A stretch of DNA of 16,355 nt, taken from contig JBBQNP010000100.1 of the NCBI GenBank assembly GCA_038330085.1, positions 1 through 16,355 of the forward strand, read 5' to 3'. The notes beneath the pieces are model-generated. The model was not told the origin of the DNA. It saw only the letters and a list, made by a program, of their open reading frames with translations, and did no database searches. Source of the DNA: JAEUIA01 sp038330085. GTDB lineage: Bacteria; Planctomycetota; UBA1135; GCA-002686595. This document shows, in pieces, positions 1 to 7,746 of this stretch. Position numbers and translations under genes: made by a program. How positions within the stretch are numbered: position 1 is the first letter of the stretch; each line of letters opens with the position of its first letter.

Positions 1-2160
1 ATGGACGAGCAGAAGAGCGAGCCCGTCACGTCGTTCACGATCGCGAGCAGCGACCGCGTCGACATGGAGGGCGAAGCGCCCGGCGCGCGCAACCCATTCT
101 CGGGCGGACAACTGGTCGAGGACAAGAGCGGGCACTTCAAGCTCGAGTCCGTGAAGCCCGGCAAGGCGAGCTTGACGTTCAGCGCGCCCGGTTACTTGAA
201 GCGCACGCTCGACGACGTCGTGGTCAAGGCCGGTGAGGCTACGCGTGGTGTGATCGTCAAGCTCACCCCCGGCGGCGTCGTGCGCGGCCGCGTCGTCGAC
301 GCGAAAGGCAACCCCGTCGCCGGCGCGCAGGTCATGGCGCAGAACCCCAACGACAAGTCGAACGATCGTCCACAGCGCCGCGATCGCGGTCGTGGCGGTC
401 GCAACGGACCGCAGATGGGCATGATGTTCGGAGGCGGAGGCGCTGGGCAGAACGGCAACGTGTTCCCGCCGGGAATGATGGCGTACGCGGCCGGCCTCGG
501 TCTGCTCGGCGACAAGGTCAAATCGACCAACCCCAAGGGCGAGTTCGAACTCAACGGCGTCGAGCCCGGCACGTTCAAGGTGCTCGCGTTCCACCGCGAT
601 CACACCTCGGGACAGTCGGACGATCTCTCGATGACCGAGTCGGGCCTCGTCGACGGCGTCGTCGTCACGTTGCCCAAGGGCGGCGGCGTGAAGGGCGTCG
701 TGCGCGATCGCCACCAAGTTCCCGTCGGCGGCGAGATCGTCGTTGCGTTCTCGCCGTCGAGCTTCGATCCGAGCGGCGGCAACTCGGGCGCGGGCATGTA
801 CCAGGGACACTCCGACGCGAGCGGTGCCTACGAGATCGAGCACGTCGCGCCGGGCAGCTACTTCCTCGTCGCGACGCGCGGCGACGAGGACCTCAACCCG
901 ATGAGCTTCTTCGGGAACTGGAACTTCGACCTCGTCACGGTGATCGCCGACCAGGTCGTGACGTTCGACGTGATCGACAGCACCGCCGGCGCGTGCAAGG
1001 TCTCCGGCACGATCACCTACAAGGGCGAGCCGATCCCGCACGGCAACCTGAGCGCGGTCACGTTCGACACCGACAACCTGCTCGGCGTCGAGTGGAAGGC
1101 GGCGCGCATGCTCGACGGCGGCAAGTTCGAGTTCGCCGGCCTTGCTCCGGGCGAGTACCAGCTCAACCTCGACAACAACGGACCGCAGGTGCGCATGCCG
1201 CTCGAAGTCCCCGACGCGCCCGAAATGCACGTCGACCTGCGCCTGCCCGAGTCAGGGCTCGAAGGCCGCGTCGTCGACGACGCATCGCAGGCACCGATCG
1301 CCAATGCGGAGGTCGTTTTGCGCTCCACGGAAGAAGTTCAAGGCAACGGCATCCTCGGCCAGATGCTGTCGCGCGAGGGCCGTTCGGTGCGCAAGCGCAC
1401 GAGCGAAGACGGCTCGTTCTCGTTCGAGCGCCTCTCGCCCGGCGAGTACTCGGTTTCCGCACGCCCGCAAAACGGGCAGCCCGCGCCGGACGGAACGGCC
1501 CCGACCCCGATGCTGCACGGTCCGTCCGCTCCGATGATCGTGCGTGTCGAAGAGAACCGCACCGAGCACGATCTGTTGCTGCGCCTGCCGCACGCACTGT
1601 CGCTCGGTGGACACGTCCTCGACACGCAGAAGAACCCGATCGCGGGAGCGACCGTGCTGCTCTCGATGCAGCCGAAGTCGAACGACGCCGTCCAGCACGG
1701 GCGCACCGACGCGAACGGAGAGTTCCTGATCACCGGCCTCGCCGCCGGCACATACCGCGCGACCGCGACCGCGAAGGGCTTCGCCGACAGCTCGACGTCG
1801 AACGTCAAGGTCGAGAGCGGTGCGATCAAACCGGCTGAGTGCGAGATCGTGCTGCAGACGGGCGTGCACGTGAGCGTGCGCGTCTACGCCGCCGACGGCG
1901 GGCCCGCATCGGGAGCGCGCGCCGATCTTTATCCGCTCTCGGGCGAGCGCACGAACGATCCGGCCAACACGGGCAAGGCGATCCAGAACCTCTTCTCCGG
2001 TGAAGGCGCGTCGGATGCGAACGGGCTGATCGACCTGGGCCGGTACATGCCCGGCGAATACCGCCTCGAAGTGCAGCGTGGTTTCTCGAAGGCGACCGAT
2101 CCCAAGGTCGTGCTGAAGGCCGGTCAGGGCGAGGTCGAGCTCAAGATCGATCTGCACTGA
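1..2160 (+). CDS. Multi-module carboxypeptidase-regulatory-like (beta-sandwich) protein, probably 5'-truncated
   Basis: The 719 residues read here form about seven consecutive modules, each beginning with a pattern like V-x-G-x-V-x-D and a 'pxxgA' strand and ending in G-x-F-x-(hydrophobic)-x-x-(L/V)-x-P-G-x-(Y/F). Examples of the closing motif lie near residues 180-192, 275-287, 374-386, 471-483 and 573-585; openings lie near 94-100, 230-236, 420-426 and 535-541. This is the signature of CarboxypepD_reg-like / transthyretin-like folds (PF13620 type), which act as structural or adhesive extracellular modules and are not enzymes. The second module carries a basic then Gly/Met-rich insert (about residues 122-170). 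The ATG at base 1 coincides with the window edge; no signal peptide or ribosome site is visible and the first residues look like the middle of a module, so the gene probably continues upstream. The stop is the TGA at 2158-2160. The module call is firm; the partner and exact role are unknown. Confidence 0.85.
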   Translation: MDEQKSEPVTSFTIASSDRVDMEGEAPGARNPFSGGQLVEDKSGHFKLESVKPGKASLTFSAPGYLKRTLDDVVVKAGEATRGVIVKLTPGGVVRGRVVDAKGNPVAGAQVMAQNPNDKSNDRPQRRDRGRGGRNGPQMGMMFGGGGAGQNGNVFPPGMMAYAAGLGLLGDKVKSTNPKGEFELNGVEPGTFKVLAFHRDHTSGQSDDLSMTESGLVDGVVVTLPKGGGVKGVVRDRHQVPVGGEIVVAFSPSSFDPSGGNSGAGMYQGHSDASGAYEIEHVAPGSYFLVATRGDEDLNPMSFFGNWNFDLVTVIADQVVTFDVIDSTAGACKVSGTITYKGEPIPHGNLSAVTFDTDNLLGVEWKAARMLDGGKFEFAGLAPGEYQLNLDNNGPQVRMPLEVPDAPEMHVDLRLPESGLEGRVVDDASQAPIANAEVVLRSTEEVQGNGILGQMLSREGRSVRKRTSEDGSFSFERLSPGEYSVSARPQNGQPAPDGTAPTPMLHGPSAPMIVRVEENRTEHDLLLRLPHALSLGGHVLDTQKNPIAGATVLLSMQPKSNDAVQHGRTDANGEFLITGLAAGTYRATATAKGFADSSTSNVKVESGAIKPAECEIVLQTGVHVSVRVYAADGGPASGARADLYPLSGERTNDPANTGKAIQNLFSGEGASDANGLIDLGRYMPGEYRLEVQRGFSKATDPKVVLKAGQGEVELKIDLH

Positions 2161-2206
2161 GCTGGATCGATCGAGCCTTCTGGTTGGAAGGGGCCCGGTG
2201 CGGCGA

Positions 2207-2285
2207 CGTGAACGCGCGTCGCACCCGACTCACTGCCGCTGCGTGAACGCTCGTGGCGCCAGAGCGGCTATCGCAGCGTGAACGC
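2207..2285. repeat. Three copies of CGTGAACGC at exact 35-bp period
   Basis: The 9-mer CGTGAACGC starts at 2207, 2242 and 2277, so the spacing is 35 bp both times. The first and second 35-bp units agree at about 24 of 35 positions by eye; the third is more diverged after the core. The core with its 5' G (GCGTGAACGC, copies 2 and 3) is nearly palindromic (GCGT-GA-ACGC). The array lies in the convergent gap between the end of the modular protein gene and the end of the lipoprotein gene. A unit of 35 is not a multiple of three, so it is not a coding repeat. Function unknown: decayed tandem duplication, protein-binding sites or a 3' structural element are all possible. Confidence 0.6.
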
Positions 2286-2317
2286 AGGCCGCACGCAACG
2301 CGGCCCTGAACGAAGCC

Positions 2318-2695
2318 TCAACCGCCGGCTTCCTTCGCCGTCGCGCCCCACGTGCCGCGCACGCGGGCGTATCGCGCGCCGACGACGTCGAGAATCCAGT
2401 CGAACCACCCCAGGTAGGGGAACACCTCGGTGTCCGTGACGATCATGTTGGGGAGGTTCGCGTCGGACGCGTTCTCGCGCGCGATCTGCATCGCGCCCTT
2501 GGGCAGGTCGAACGAGATCAGCGTCACCGCGAAACCGCTCGACTCGAACGTCCCCGAAGTCGCGGTGTCGCGCTGGAACGACAGGTTGGCACAGGATGCC
2601 AGCACGAGCAGCAACAACGCGCACGTCCAGCGCGTGTGCCGGTGCCTGCGAGAGGGCACGTGCCGACGCGTTTCGGTGAGCATGGCCAGAAACAT
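2318..2695 (-). CDS. Small predicted lipoprotein, function unknown
   Basis: The 125-residue protein has a basic N-terminus (residues 9-22 rich in Arg/His), a hydrophobic segment at about 24-34 and a lipobox Leu-Ala-Ser-Cys ending at Cys35, so export and lipid anchoring are predicted. The mature part is only about 90 residues. It includes a hydrophobic strand (FAVTLISFDLP, about 55-65) and an aromatic segment near residues 91-117 (LGWFDWILD, then RVRGTWG) that looks like the conserved end of a family I do not recognise. The start at 2695 is the outermost ATG; an AGGAG lies about 15 bases upstream, a long spacing, and the ATG at 2683 is a possible alternative that still keeps the signal sequence. 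It is divergent from the sugar kinase gene and convergent with the modular protein gene, so it is probably transcribed alone. Confidence 0.72.
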   Translation of the reverse strand: MFLAMLTETRRHVPSRRHRHTRWTCALLLLVLASCANLSFQRDTATSGTFESSGFAVTLISFDLPKGAMQIARENASDANLPNMIVTDTEVFPYLGWFDWILDVVGARYARVRGTWGATAKEAGG

Positions 2696-2955
2696 AGCGG
2701 GCTCGGCGAACTCCTGAAAGCACGCGCCGTGTTCCGGTCGAGTGCTTCGGACGAACGAGGATCATCGGTAGTCTGGGCTCGTTCCATGAACGGAAACACA
2801 TGTCGGTCGGGTGAGCGAGAGCCGGGACAGGGACGGCTGCACGCTCCGCGCGCGTCCCGGATCTGGATTGGGGACGAAATCACGGCCCCGCACGCCGGGC
2901 CCGACAGGTGGATCGACGGCCCGCGAGCGACAGCAGCCTCGAGAACCTGCGCGGC

Positions 2956-4158
2956 ATGAACGACCGCGACGCAGTCCGGCTCGGCCAGCATCGCGAGCGG
3001 TTCGAGAGCACGTTCGGTGCCGGCGGAAGCGTGCGCCTCTTCTTCTCGCCGGGTCGCATCAACCTGATGGGCGCGCACCTCGACTACAACGGCGGTCCGG
3101 TGATGCCGAGCGCGATCGACCGCGGGACGTTCGTCGCGGCGCGTGCGCGCAAGGACAGACGAGTCGTGCTCGTCTCGACGCTCGACGACGCGGAGCGCGT
3201 CGAAGTCGATCTCGATCGGCTGCCTGCGCGTGCCAACCGCTGGGCCGACTATCCGCTCGGGGTCGTCGTCGAGCTCTGCACGTTGGCTCGCGAGCGCGCG
3301 ATCGAGAACCGTCTCACCGGCCTCGATCTCTCGTTCGGTGGCGACCTGCCCGTCGGAGCCGGCCTCTCCTCGTCTGCGTCGATCTGCGTGGGCACTGCGT
3401 TCGCGCTGGATTGCATGTGGGGACTCGGGCTCGAGCGCATGGAGCTCGTCGATGCCGCGCTACGTGCCGAGCGCGGTTTCGTCGGCGTCCAGTGCGGCAT
3501 CATGGATCCGTACGCGGTCGGGCTGGCGCGCGACGGGGCGCTCCTTTGGCTGGACTGCAAGGACCGCTCGCGTGACTACATCCCGCTCGACACGCAAAGG
3601 CTCTCGATCGCCGTCGCCGATTCGCGCGTGCGCCGCAGCCTCGCGGCGGGGGACTTCAACGAGCGCGTGCGCCAGTGCCAGGCCGCGTTCGAAGCGCTCG
3701 CTCGGCACCAGGCCGGTGCAGAGTGCCTGCGCGACATCCGCTACGAGACGTTGATCGCGCACGAGCACGAGCTCGGGCCGGCGATCGCCCGTCGTGCGCA
3801 CCACGTGATCGAAGAGGTCGCGCGCACGTTCGCCGCGCGCGATGCGCTGGTGAGCGGCGACGTGCGCGGCTTCGGCACGCAGATGTTCCGCGCTCACGCT
3901 TCGTTGCGCGACCTGTTCGAAGTGTCGGTGCCCGAGCTCGATCAGCTCGTCGAGTCCGCGGAAGCGTCGCACGGTTGTCTGGGCGCGCGCCTGACCGGCG
4001 CCGGCTTCGGCGGCTGCGTCGTCGCGCTGGTTGAAAAAGGCCGCGAGGCGGACGTTTCCGCCCGCCTCGTGGATGATTTCGCTCGCCGCTTCGGCCGTTC
4101 ACCGCGCGTCGAGTTCTACGGCGGCGACTCCGGCCCGCGCGAGGTCGAGGTTCGATGA
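2956..4158 (+). CDS. GHMP-family sugar-1-kinase, galactokinase-like (possible galacturonokinase)
   Basis: A cytoplasmic kinase that should phosphorylate a hexose or hexuronate at C1 using ATP. It is 400 residues from the ATG at 2956, close to the usual galactokinase length, and this start puts the sugar-binding Arg at residue 34, near its place in E. coli GalK. A GTG at 2908 would add 16 residues; neither start has a clear ribosome site. Seen: the galactokinase signature region PGRINLMGAHLDYNGG (32-47), the GHMP ATP loop GGDLPVGAGLSSSAS (129-142), the catalytic-Asp segment CGIMD (Asp184), and the third GHMP motif LTGAGFGGC (346-354). Arg34, His41, Asp43 and Asp184 match human GALK1 Arg37, His44, Asp46 and Asp186. 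Two sugar contacts differ: Glu43 of GALK1 is Ala40 here and Tyr236 is Phe234. The Gly-Ala-His form is found in plant galacturonokinase. No galactose-pathway gene (galT, galE) is adjacent. Family firm; substrate open. Confidence 0.9.
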   Translation: MNDRDAVRLGQHRERFESTFGAGGSVRLFFSPGRINLMGAHLDYNGGPVMPSAIDRGTFVAARARKDRRVVLVSTLDDAERVEVDLDRLPARANRWADYPLGVVVELCTLARERAIENRLTGLDLSFGGDLPVGAGLSSSASICVGTAFALDCMWGLGLERMELVDAALRAERGFVGVQCGIMDPYAVGLARDGALLWLDCKDRSRDYIPLDTQRLSIAVADSRVRRSLAAGDFNERVRQCQAAFEALARHQAGAECLRDIRYETLIAHEHELGPAIARRAHHVIEEVARTFAARDALVSGDVRGFGTQMFRAHASLRDLFEVSVPELDQLVESAEASHGCLGARLTGAGFGGCVVALVEKGREADVSARLVDDFARRFGRSPRVEFYGGDSGPREVEVR

Positions 4159-4195
4159 GCGCGAGACCTGCGAATCACGAACGACCCGACGAAGC

Positions 4196-4217
4196 GGGGC
4201 AGCCCTGAGGCTGCCCC
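4196..4217. terminator. Strong hairpin between convergent genes
   Basis: A perfect 9-bp stem GGGGCAGCC / GGCTGCCCC closes on the 4-base loop CTGA, 37 bases past the sugar-kinase stop and 35 bases past the TPR-gene stop on the other strand. Its position between two converging genes suggests a shared transcription terminator. Neither side is followed by a good U-tract (TGTTC on the plus strand), so intrinsic termination may be weak, as is common in very GC-rich genomes. Confidence 0.6.
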
Positions 4218-4252
4218 TGTTCACGGCCGTTTGACCGGCGTTCCGTGCTCGC

Positions 4253-6238
4253 TCACTTCGCTGACGGATGTTCCTTGCGCAACTCTTCCGCGCGCTGGAG
4301 GAGCAGTCTGCCGGCGGTCGACTCGCGCACGCTCTTGCTGAACGCCGACTGCAGGAGGTCCGAGCTCTGCGCCGGACGGTTCGCGAACAGGTAGTTCGCC
4401 GCGAGCACCAACCGCGCGTCGTCGTCGAGGAAGTGCTCATCCAGGTAGTTTTCCGCGAGCAGGATCTGCTGATCGAACTCGGCCGGATCACCGTAGAAGT
4501 TGTGCTTGTCGACGACGCTCGCGAGCAGCGTCGGATCGAGCTCGAGCGAGCGGCGCAGCGCGAACGCCGCGTAGTGGTAGTCGCCCGTGGCGAACAGCGC
4601 GTCCGACAGGATCAGGTACAGGACGCCTTCGTCCGGCGAGGCTTCGACCGCGCGCGCGTAGGCGTTGACCGCTTCGCTGTAGCGACCCTGGCTGAAGGCT
4701 TCGTCGCCCAGGCTCAGGTACTGCGACACGCCGCGCCCCATCTGCGCGGGGGCTGCGATCTGCGCGTGGTTGTCGACGTAGGCTTCGCCGTTCGCGACCG
4801 GTTGCTCCGGCTGGTACGCCGGCGCCTGATCGTCCTGGTAGATGACCGTCGAGTAGTACGTCGGCGACGGCGAGCCGTAGCCGTAGCCCGAATAGCCGTA
4901 GTTGGGATAGCAGTAGCCGTACGACCAGGGCGAGTAGTTGCACGAGCTGTACGAGAGACCCCAGCCGGAGCCCCACCAGGAGAAGCCCCACCCGTACGGC
5001 CAGCAGGATCCGTAACCCGACGAGCACCAGACCGGCCAGCCGTAGCAGCCGTACCAGTACCACGAGCCGTTGTTCCAGTTCGTGTTGCAGCTCGAATTGC
5101 AGGGCTGGCACAACCATCCGCCCCAGATGCCCGTGCCGAATCCGACGCCGGCGGCGATCGTGACCTGCGTGGCCGCGTCCGTGGCTCGCGCCACGCGTGC
5201 TCCGGCCTCGTCGATCGCGCGCGCCCGCTCCGGATGCGCTGCGCGCAAGCGGTCGAGGTGGTCGACGGATTCGCGCTCACGACGAGCGGCCTCGACGCTG
5301 CCGCGCGCGGGAGCCGCAGTGCGGGCGGTCGATGGGTTCGTCGCTCCACGGCTCGTCGTCGCTCCGGGCGCCGTGTCGGGCTGCGTGCGCAGCGGAGCCG
5401 TTTCAGTCCGCGCGCGCGACAGCTCGCCGACACCGTTCGTCTCGCCGCGCGGTTGGCCCTCGCGCACCGGCGTCGAACGGTAGCGCTCGAGGATCGCCTC
5501 GCGCGTCACCTCCGCGTGCGGGATGCGAACCAGACCTTCGCCGCTTGCCGACGTTCGGCCCGATGCAGCCGCAGCGCGCCGTTGCGAGAGGCCGAAGCGT
5601 TGGGAGGCGGGTCCGCGGTCGGAGCCGGAGAGGGCCGGGACCGTCGTGCGCGGCGCACGACGCTCGAAGGTCAGGTTGTTCCACGAACCGTCGCTGTCTT
5701 GCTCACGCGGAGCCGCACCGTTGTCGTGGTCGCGGGGATCGAACCGTCCCGCATCCGAACTCCCGGGGGCATCGCTCCGACCTTCAGTCGAACCGCGGGA
5801 GGTCGTCGGCGTCGGATCCGCCGCGCGGCGACCGCCGTCGTAGGAGTGACCCGAGTTGTCGGGCGGCAGGTAGCGCGGGCTGGAGGTCGGTTGGGAGCGA
5901 CCCGTCTCTGCCGGCTGATAGCGCGGAGTCGCCGGCGGTTGGTAGCGCGGAGCCGAAGGAGCCGGTTGAGAGCGCGGTGCGCTGCTCGGGGGCGGTGACG
6001 AGCGCGCGGGTGCGCTGGCGCGCGGAGCTGAGGAGCCGCCGCCGGAAGAGCCTGAGCCGGAAGAGCTCGAGTGGCTGGGAGCCGAGGCTCGCGCGCCTCC
6101 ACCGCTCGAAGCTCCGGCCGAGGACGAGCCGCCGCGCGATCCGCCCCCGCGCTGCGCCGAGACCGGCGATTCTTGCGCGAGGCACAGGAGTGCCAGGCAT
6201 CCGAATCCGAAAGCCGCTTTGAATGATCGTTTCGTCAT
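4253..6238 (-). CDS. Secreted TPR protein with Ser/Gly/Pro-rich region and Trp/Tyr/Cys/Gly tract
   Basis: The 661-residue protein starts at the ATG at 6238, which has GGAG nine bases upstream and is followed by a clear signal peptide (basic MTKRSFK, hydrophobic core about 8-21, likely cut after Val-Ser-Ala at 26-28). An in-frame start at 6325 would bury that signal, so I reject it. After the signal: a Ser/Gly-rich low-complexity stretch (about 30-80), Pro/Tyr repeats of the RYQPP type (about 85-125), a charged region predicted disordered (about 130-310), a short Arg/Glu-rich helical segment (about 313-355), a Gly/Trp/Tyr/Cys tract (371-462), then a C-terminal TPR-like helical domain (about 504-655; the pair GDEAFSQGRYSEAVNAYARA and its successor are TPR-like). 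The TPR part suggests a scaffolding role outside the cytoplasmic membrane. I do not recognise the full-length family. It is convergent with the kinase gene. Confidence 0.82.
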   Translation of the reverse strand: MTKRSFKAAFGFGCLALLCLAQESPVSAQRGGGSRGGSSSAGASSGGGARASAPSHSSSSGSGSSGGGSSAPRASAPARSSPPPSSAPRSQPAPSAPRYQPPATPRYQPAETGRSQPTSSPRYLPPDNSGHSYDGGRRAADPTPTTSRGSTEGRSDAPGSSDAGRFDPRDHDNGAAPREQDSDGSWNNLTFERRAPRTTVPALSGSDRGPASQRFGLSQRRAAAASGRTSASGEGLVRIPHAEVTREAILERYRSTPVREGQPRGETNGVGELSRARTETAPLRTQPDTAPGATTSRGATNPSTARTAAPARGSVEAARRERESVDHLDRLRAAHPERARAIDEAGARVARATDAATQVTIAAGVGFGTGIWGGWLCQPCNSSCNTNWNNGSWYWYGCYGWPVWCSSGYGSCWPYGWGFSWWGSGWGLSYSSCNYSPWSYGYCYPNYGYSGYGYGSPSPTYYSTVIYQDDQAPAYQPEQPVANGEAYVDNHAQIAAPAQMGRGVSQYLSLGDEAFSQGRYSEAVNAYARAVEASPDEGVLYLILSDALFATGDYHYAAFALRRSLELDPTLLASVVDKHNFYGDPAEFDQQILLAENYLDEHFLDDDARLVLAANYLFANRPAQSSDLLQSAFSKSVRESTAGRLLLQRAEELRKEHPSAK

Positions 6239-6247
6239 GGGATCGAG

Positions 6248-6251
6248 CTCC
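6248..6251 (-). promoter_or_regulatory. Shine-Dalgarno GGAG deciding the TPR-gene start
   Basis: On the minus strand GGAG ends nine bases before the ATG at 6238. This spacing, together with the signal peptide that begins there, fixes the start of the TPR gene within the longer open frame. Confidence 0.6.
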
Positions 6252-6483
6252 GATGGGGAGACGGACTGCCTCTTCGCGTCCAATCGTCCCGAGGGCAAGC
6301 CGCGCGCCGGCAAAAGCCTTGCCATGTGCCTATCAGGCTATCACGAGCGGGGTTGGCGCGGTGTGACCGGACGCGACCCGCTCCTGGTCCTCTGCAGCGG
6401 ACAATGCACCTCGGGCGATGCGCGCTCCCAAATGCCTCGCTCGCCGTCGCGACAGGGCAGGGTCGCTCGCCTCGCGCCACCCC

Positions 6484-7746
6484 TCACTTGGGCGGCGCTT
6501 CGGCTTTCGGAGCCAGCGGAAGGAGCACCATGACGTGCTGGTCGGGGTGTGCCGGATCGAAGCGCACGTACGGTGCTCCGCTGACCGCATCGGGGGGAAC
6601 GGCTTGCCGCAGCGCCGCGAGCCGCCTGGGTTCGAGTGCCGGAACTCCCACCACGAAGGTGGAAAGCCCCGGCCGCTCGGGCGTGAGCGGCCAGTCCTGC
6701 GCCAGCGTCGAGTCGAACGGCTCCCGGACTGGACCAAGCCGCAGGATGACCGCGATCGGCTCGAGCTGATCGGAGACCTCGAACGTCGCGAACGCATCGA
6801 GCTTCAGTGCGTGGGTCTGCAACTCGGCGCCTCGTTCTCGTGCGAGACGCGCGTGCTCCGCGCAGGCTTTTTCCCACGTCGTGCCCTGTGCGAGCGCGAT
6901 GCGCTGCGTGCGCGTCTCGGGCAAATCGAGCGGACGCACTGCGCCTACCTCGACGGAGCGGCCGCCCACTCCGTCGCGCGTGTCGGGCGGGGTGAAGAAC
7001 GAATCGATGAAGCGCGTGCCCGTCTCGAGGGAGTCGACCGTCTCGCTCCACACCAGCGCGCCTTCGTGCCACAACTCGAGACGTGTCGGCCAGGACTTCT
7101 CGACGGGTTGCTTGTCGGCCTGCCTGTCGACCTTCTTGTCGGTGTTTTTGTCAGGGGTGTGCTTCTCAGCGCCCTGCTCCGACTCACGCCACTCGATCGC
7201 GCGGTATTCGTCGCCGGGCTTCCCGCCTGCATCCGCGAACGAAAGACGGATCGGATTGCGCGCGTTCCCTTCGGCGAACGTCGCCGTCAGCGTGCCGAGG
7301 TCGTCGAGCTTCGTCTTGGCGCTCGAGTCCTTGCGCTGCCAGTCGAACCCCTCCGGCCACAAGAACAGGGCCTTGCGCATCTCGACTTGGACGAGCGACA
7401 TGGCCCTCTCCTCGCCTTCGAGCGGACGCGAAAGTTGGGCTTCGGGATCGAGCGCCCAGACGGACGTCCCGAGGCGGAAGCGCATCTGTCGGCGCACTGC
7501 GGGCTCGGTGCCGACGCCGAGCCACCAACGCGCGCGGTCGGGGAACACGTACGTCGACTGCAGTCGATGGGGCACACCGGGCAACGCGGCGTAGGTCACC
7601 GTGGAACTGCAGTCGATCGACTTGATGCCGGCGACGGCGAGACGCGGAGCGATCTGCGATTTCGGCGCAGCGGGCGGGAGCTCTGGCTTCTGCAGCGCGC
7701 AGAAGAGGAACGGGATCAGGGCAAGCGCTCGGCCCACTTGGCCCAT
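6484..7746 (-). CDS. Secreted protein of unknown family, second gene of HEAT-lipoprotein operon
   Basis: The 420-residue product opens with a short signal-like segment (hydrophobic about residues 7-17) and is otherwise soluble. It splits into two halves joined by a charged low-complexity linker rich in Asp and Lys (about residues 196-217; bases 7096-7161). The N-terminal half contains a strand-rich stretch with YVFPDRARWWLGVG (66-79), loosely like the lipoprotein-carrier (LolA) style fold, but I cannot claim that from sequence alone. The C-terminal half has no motif I recognise. The longer in-frame extension to 8199 lies inside the HEAT gene and is rejected. Its 5' end overlaps the 3' end of the HEAT-repeat lipoprotein gene by 31 bases, so the two are almost certainly cotranscribed. 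An AAGGA at 7747-7751 touches the ATG at 7746 but is nine bases from an in-frame GTG at 7737, which may be the real start and would still keep the signal. Confidence 0.75.
   Translation of the reverse strand: MGQVGRALALIPFLFCALQKPELPPAAPKSQIAPRLAVAGIKSIDCSSTVTYAALPGVPHRLQSTYVFPDRARWWLGVGTEPAVRRQMRFRLGTSVWALDPEAQLSRPLEGEERAMSLVQVEMRKALFLWPEGFDWQRKDSSAKTKLDDLGTLTATFAEGNARNPIRLSFADAGGKPGDEYRAIEWRESEQGAEKHTPDKNTDKKVDRQADKQPVEKSWPTRLELWHEGALVWSETVDSLETGTRFIDSFFTPPDTRDGVGGRSVEVGAVRPLDLPETRTQRIALAQGTTWEKACAEHARLARERGAELQTHALKLDAFATFEVSDQLEPIAVILRLGPVREPFDSTLAQDWPLTPERPGLSTFVVGVPALEPRRLAALRQAVPPDAVSGAPYVRFDPAHPDQHVMVLLPLAPKAEAPPK

Noticed and set aside
1252..2157. 301-codon minus-strand frame opposite the modular repeat protein
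   Set aside because: Composition typical of a complementary shadow; the plus-strand frame has regular repeated modules.
4268..5998. 576-codon open frame on the plus strand, opposite the TPR protein gene
   Set aside because: Its translation is Arg/Val-rich with no domain or motif. The minus-strand gene has a ribosome site, signal peptide and TPR motifs. GC-rich coding DNA commonly leaves the complementary frame open.
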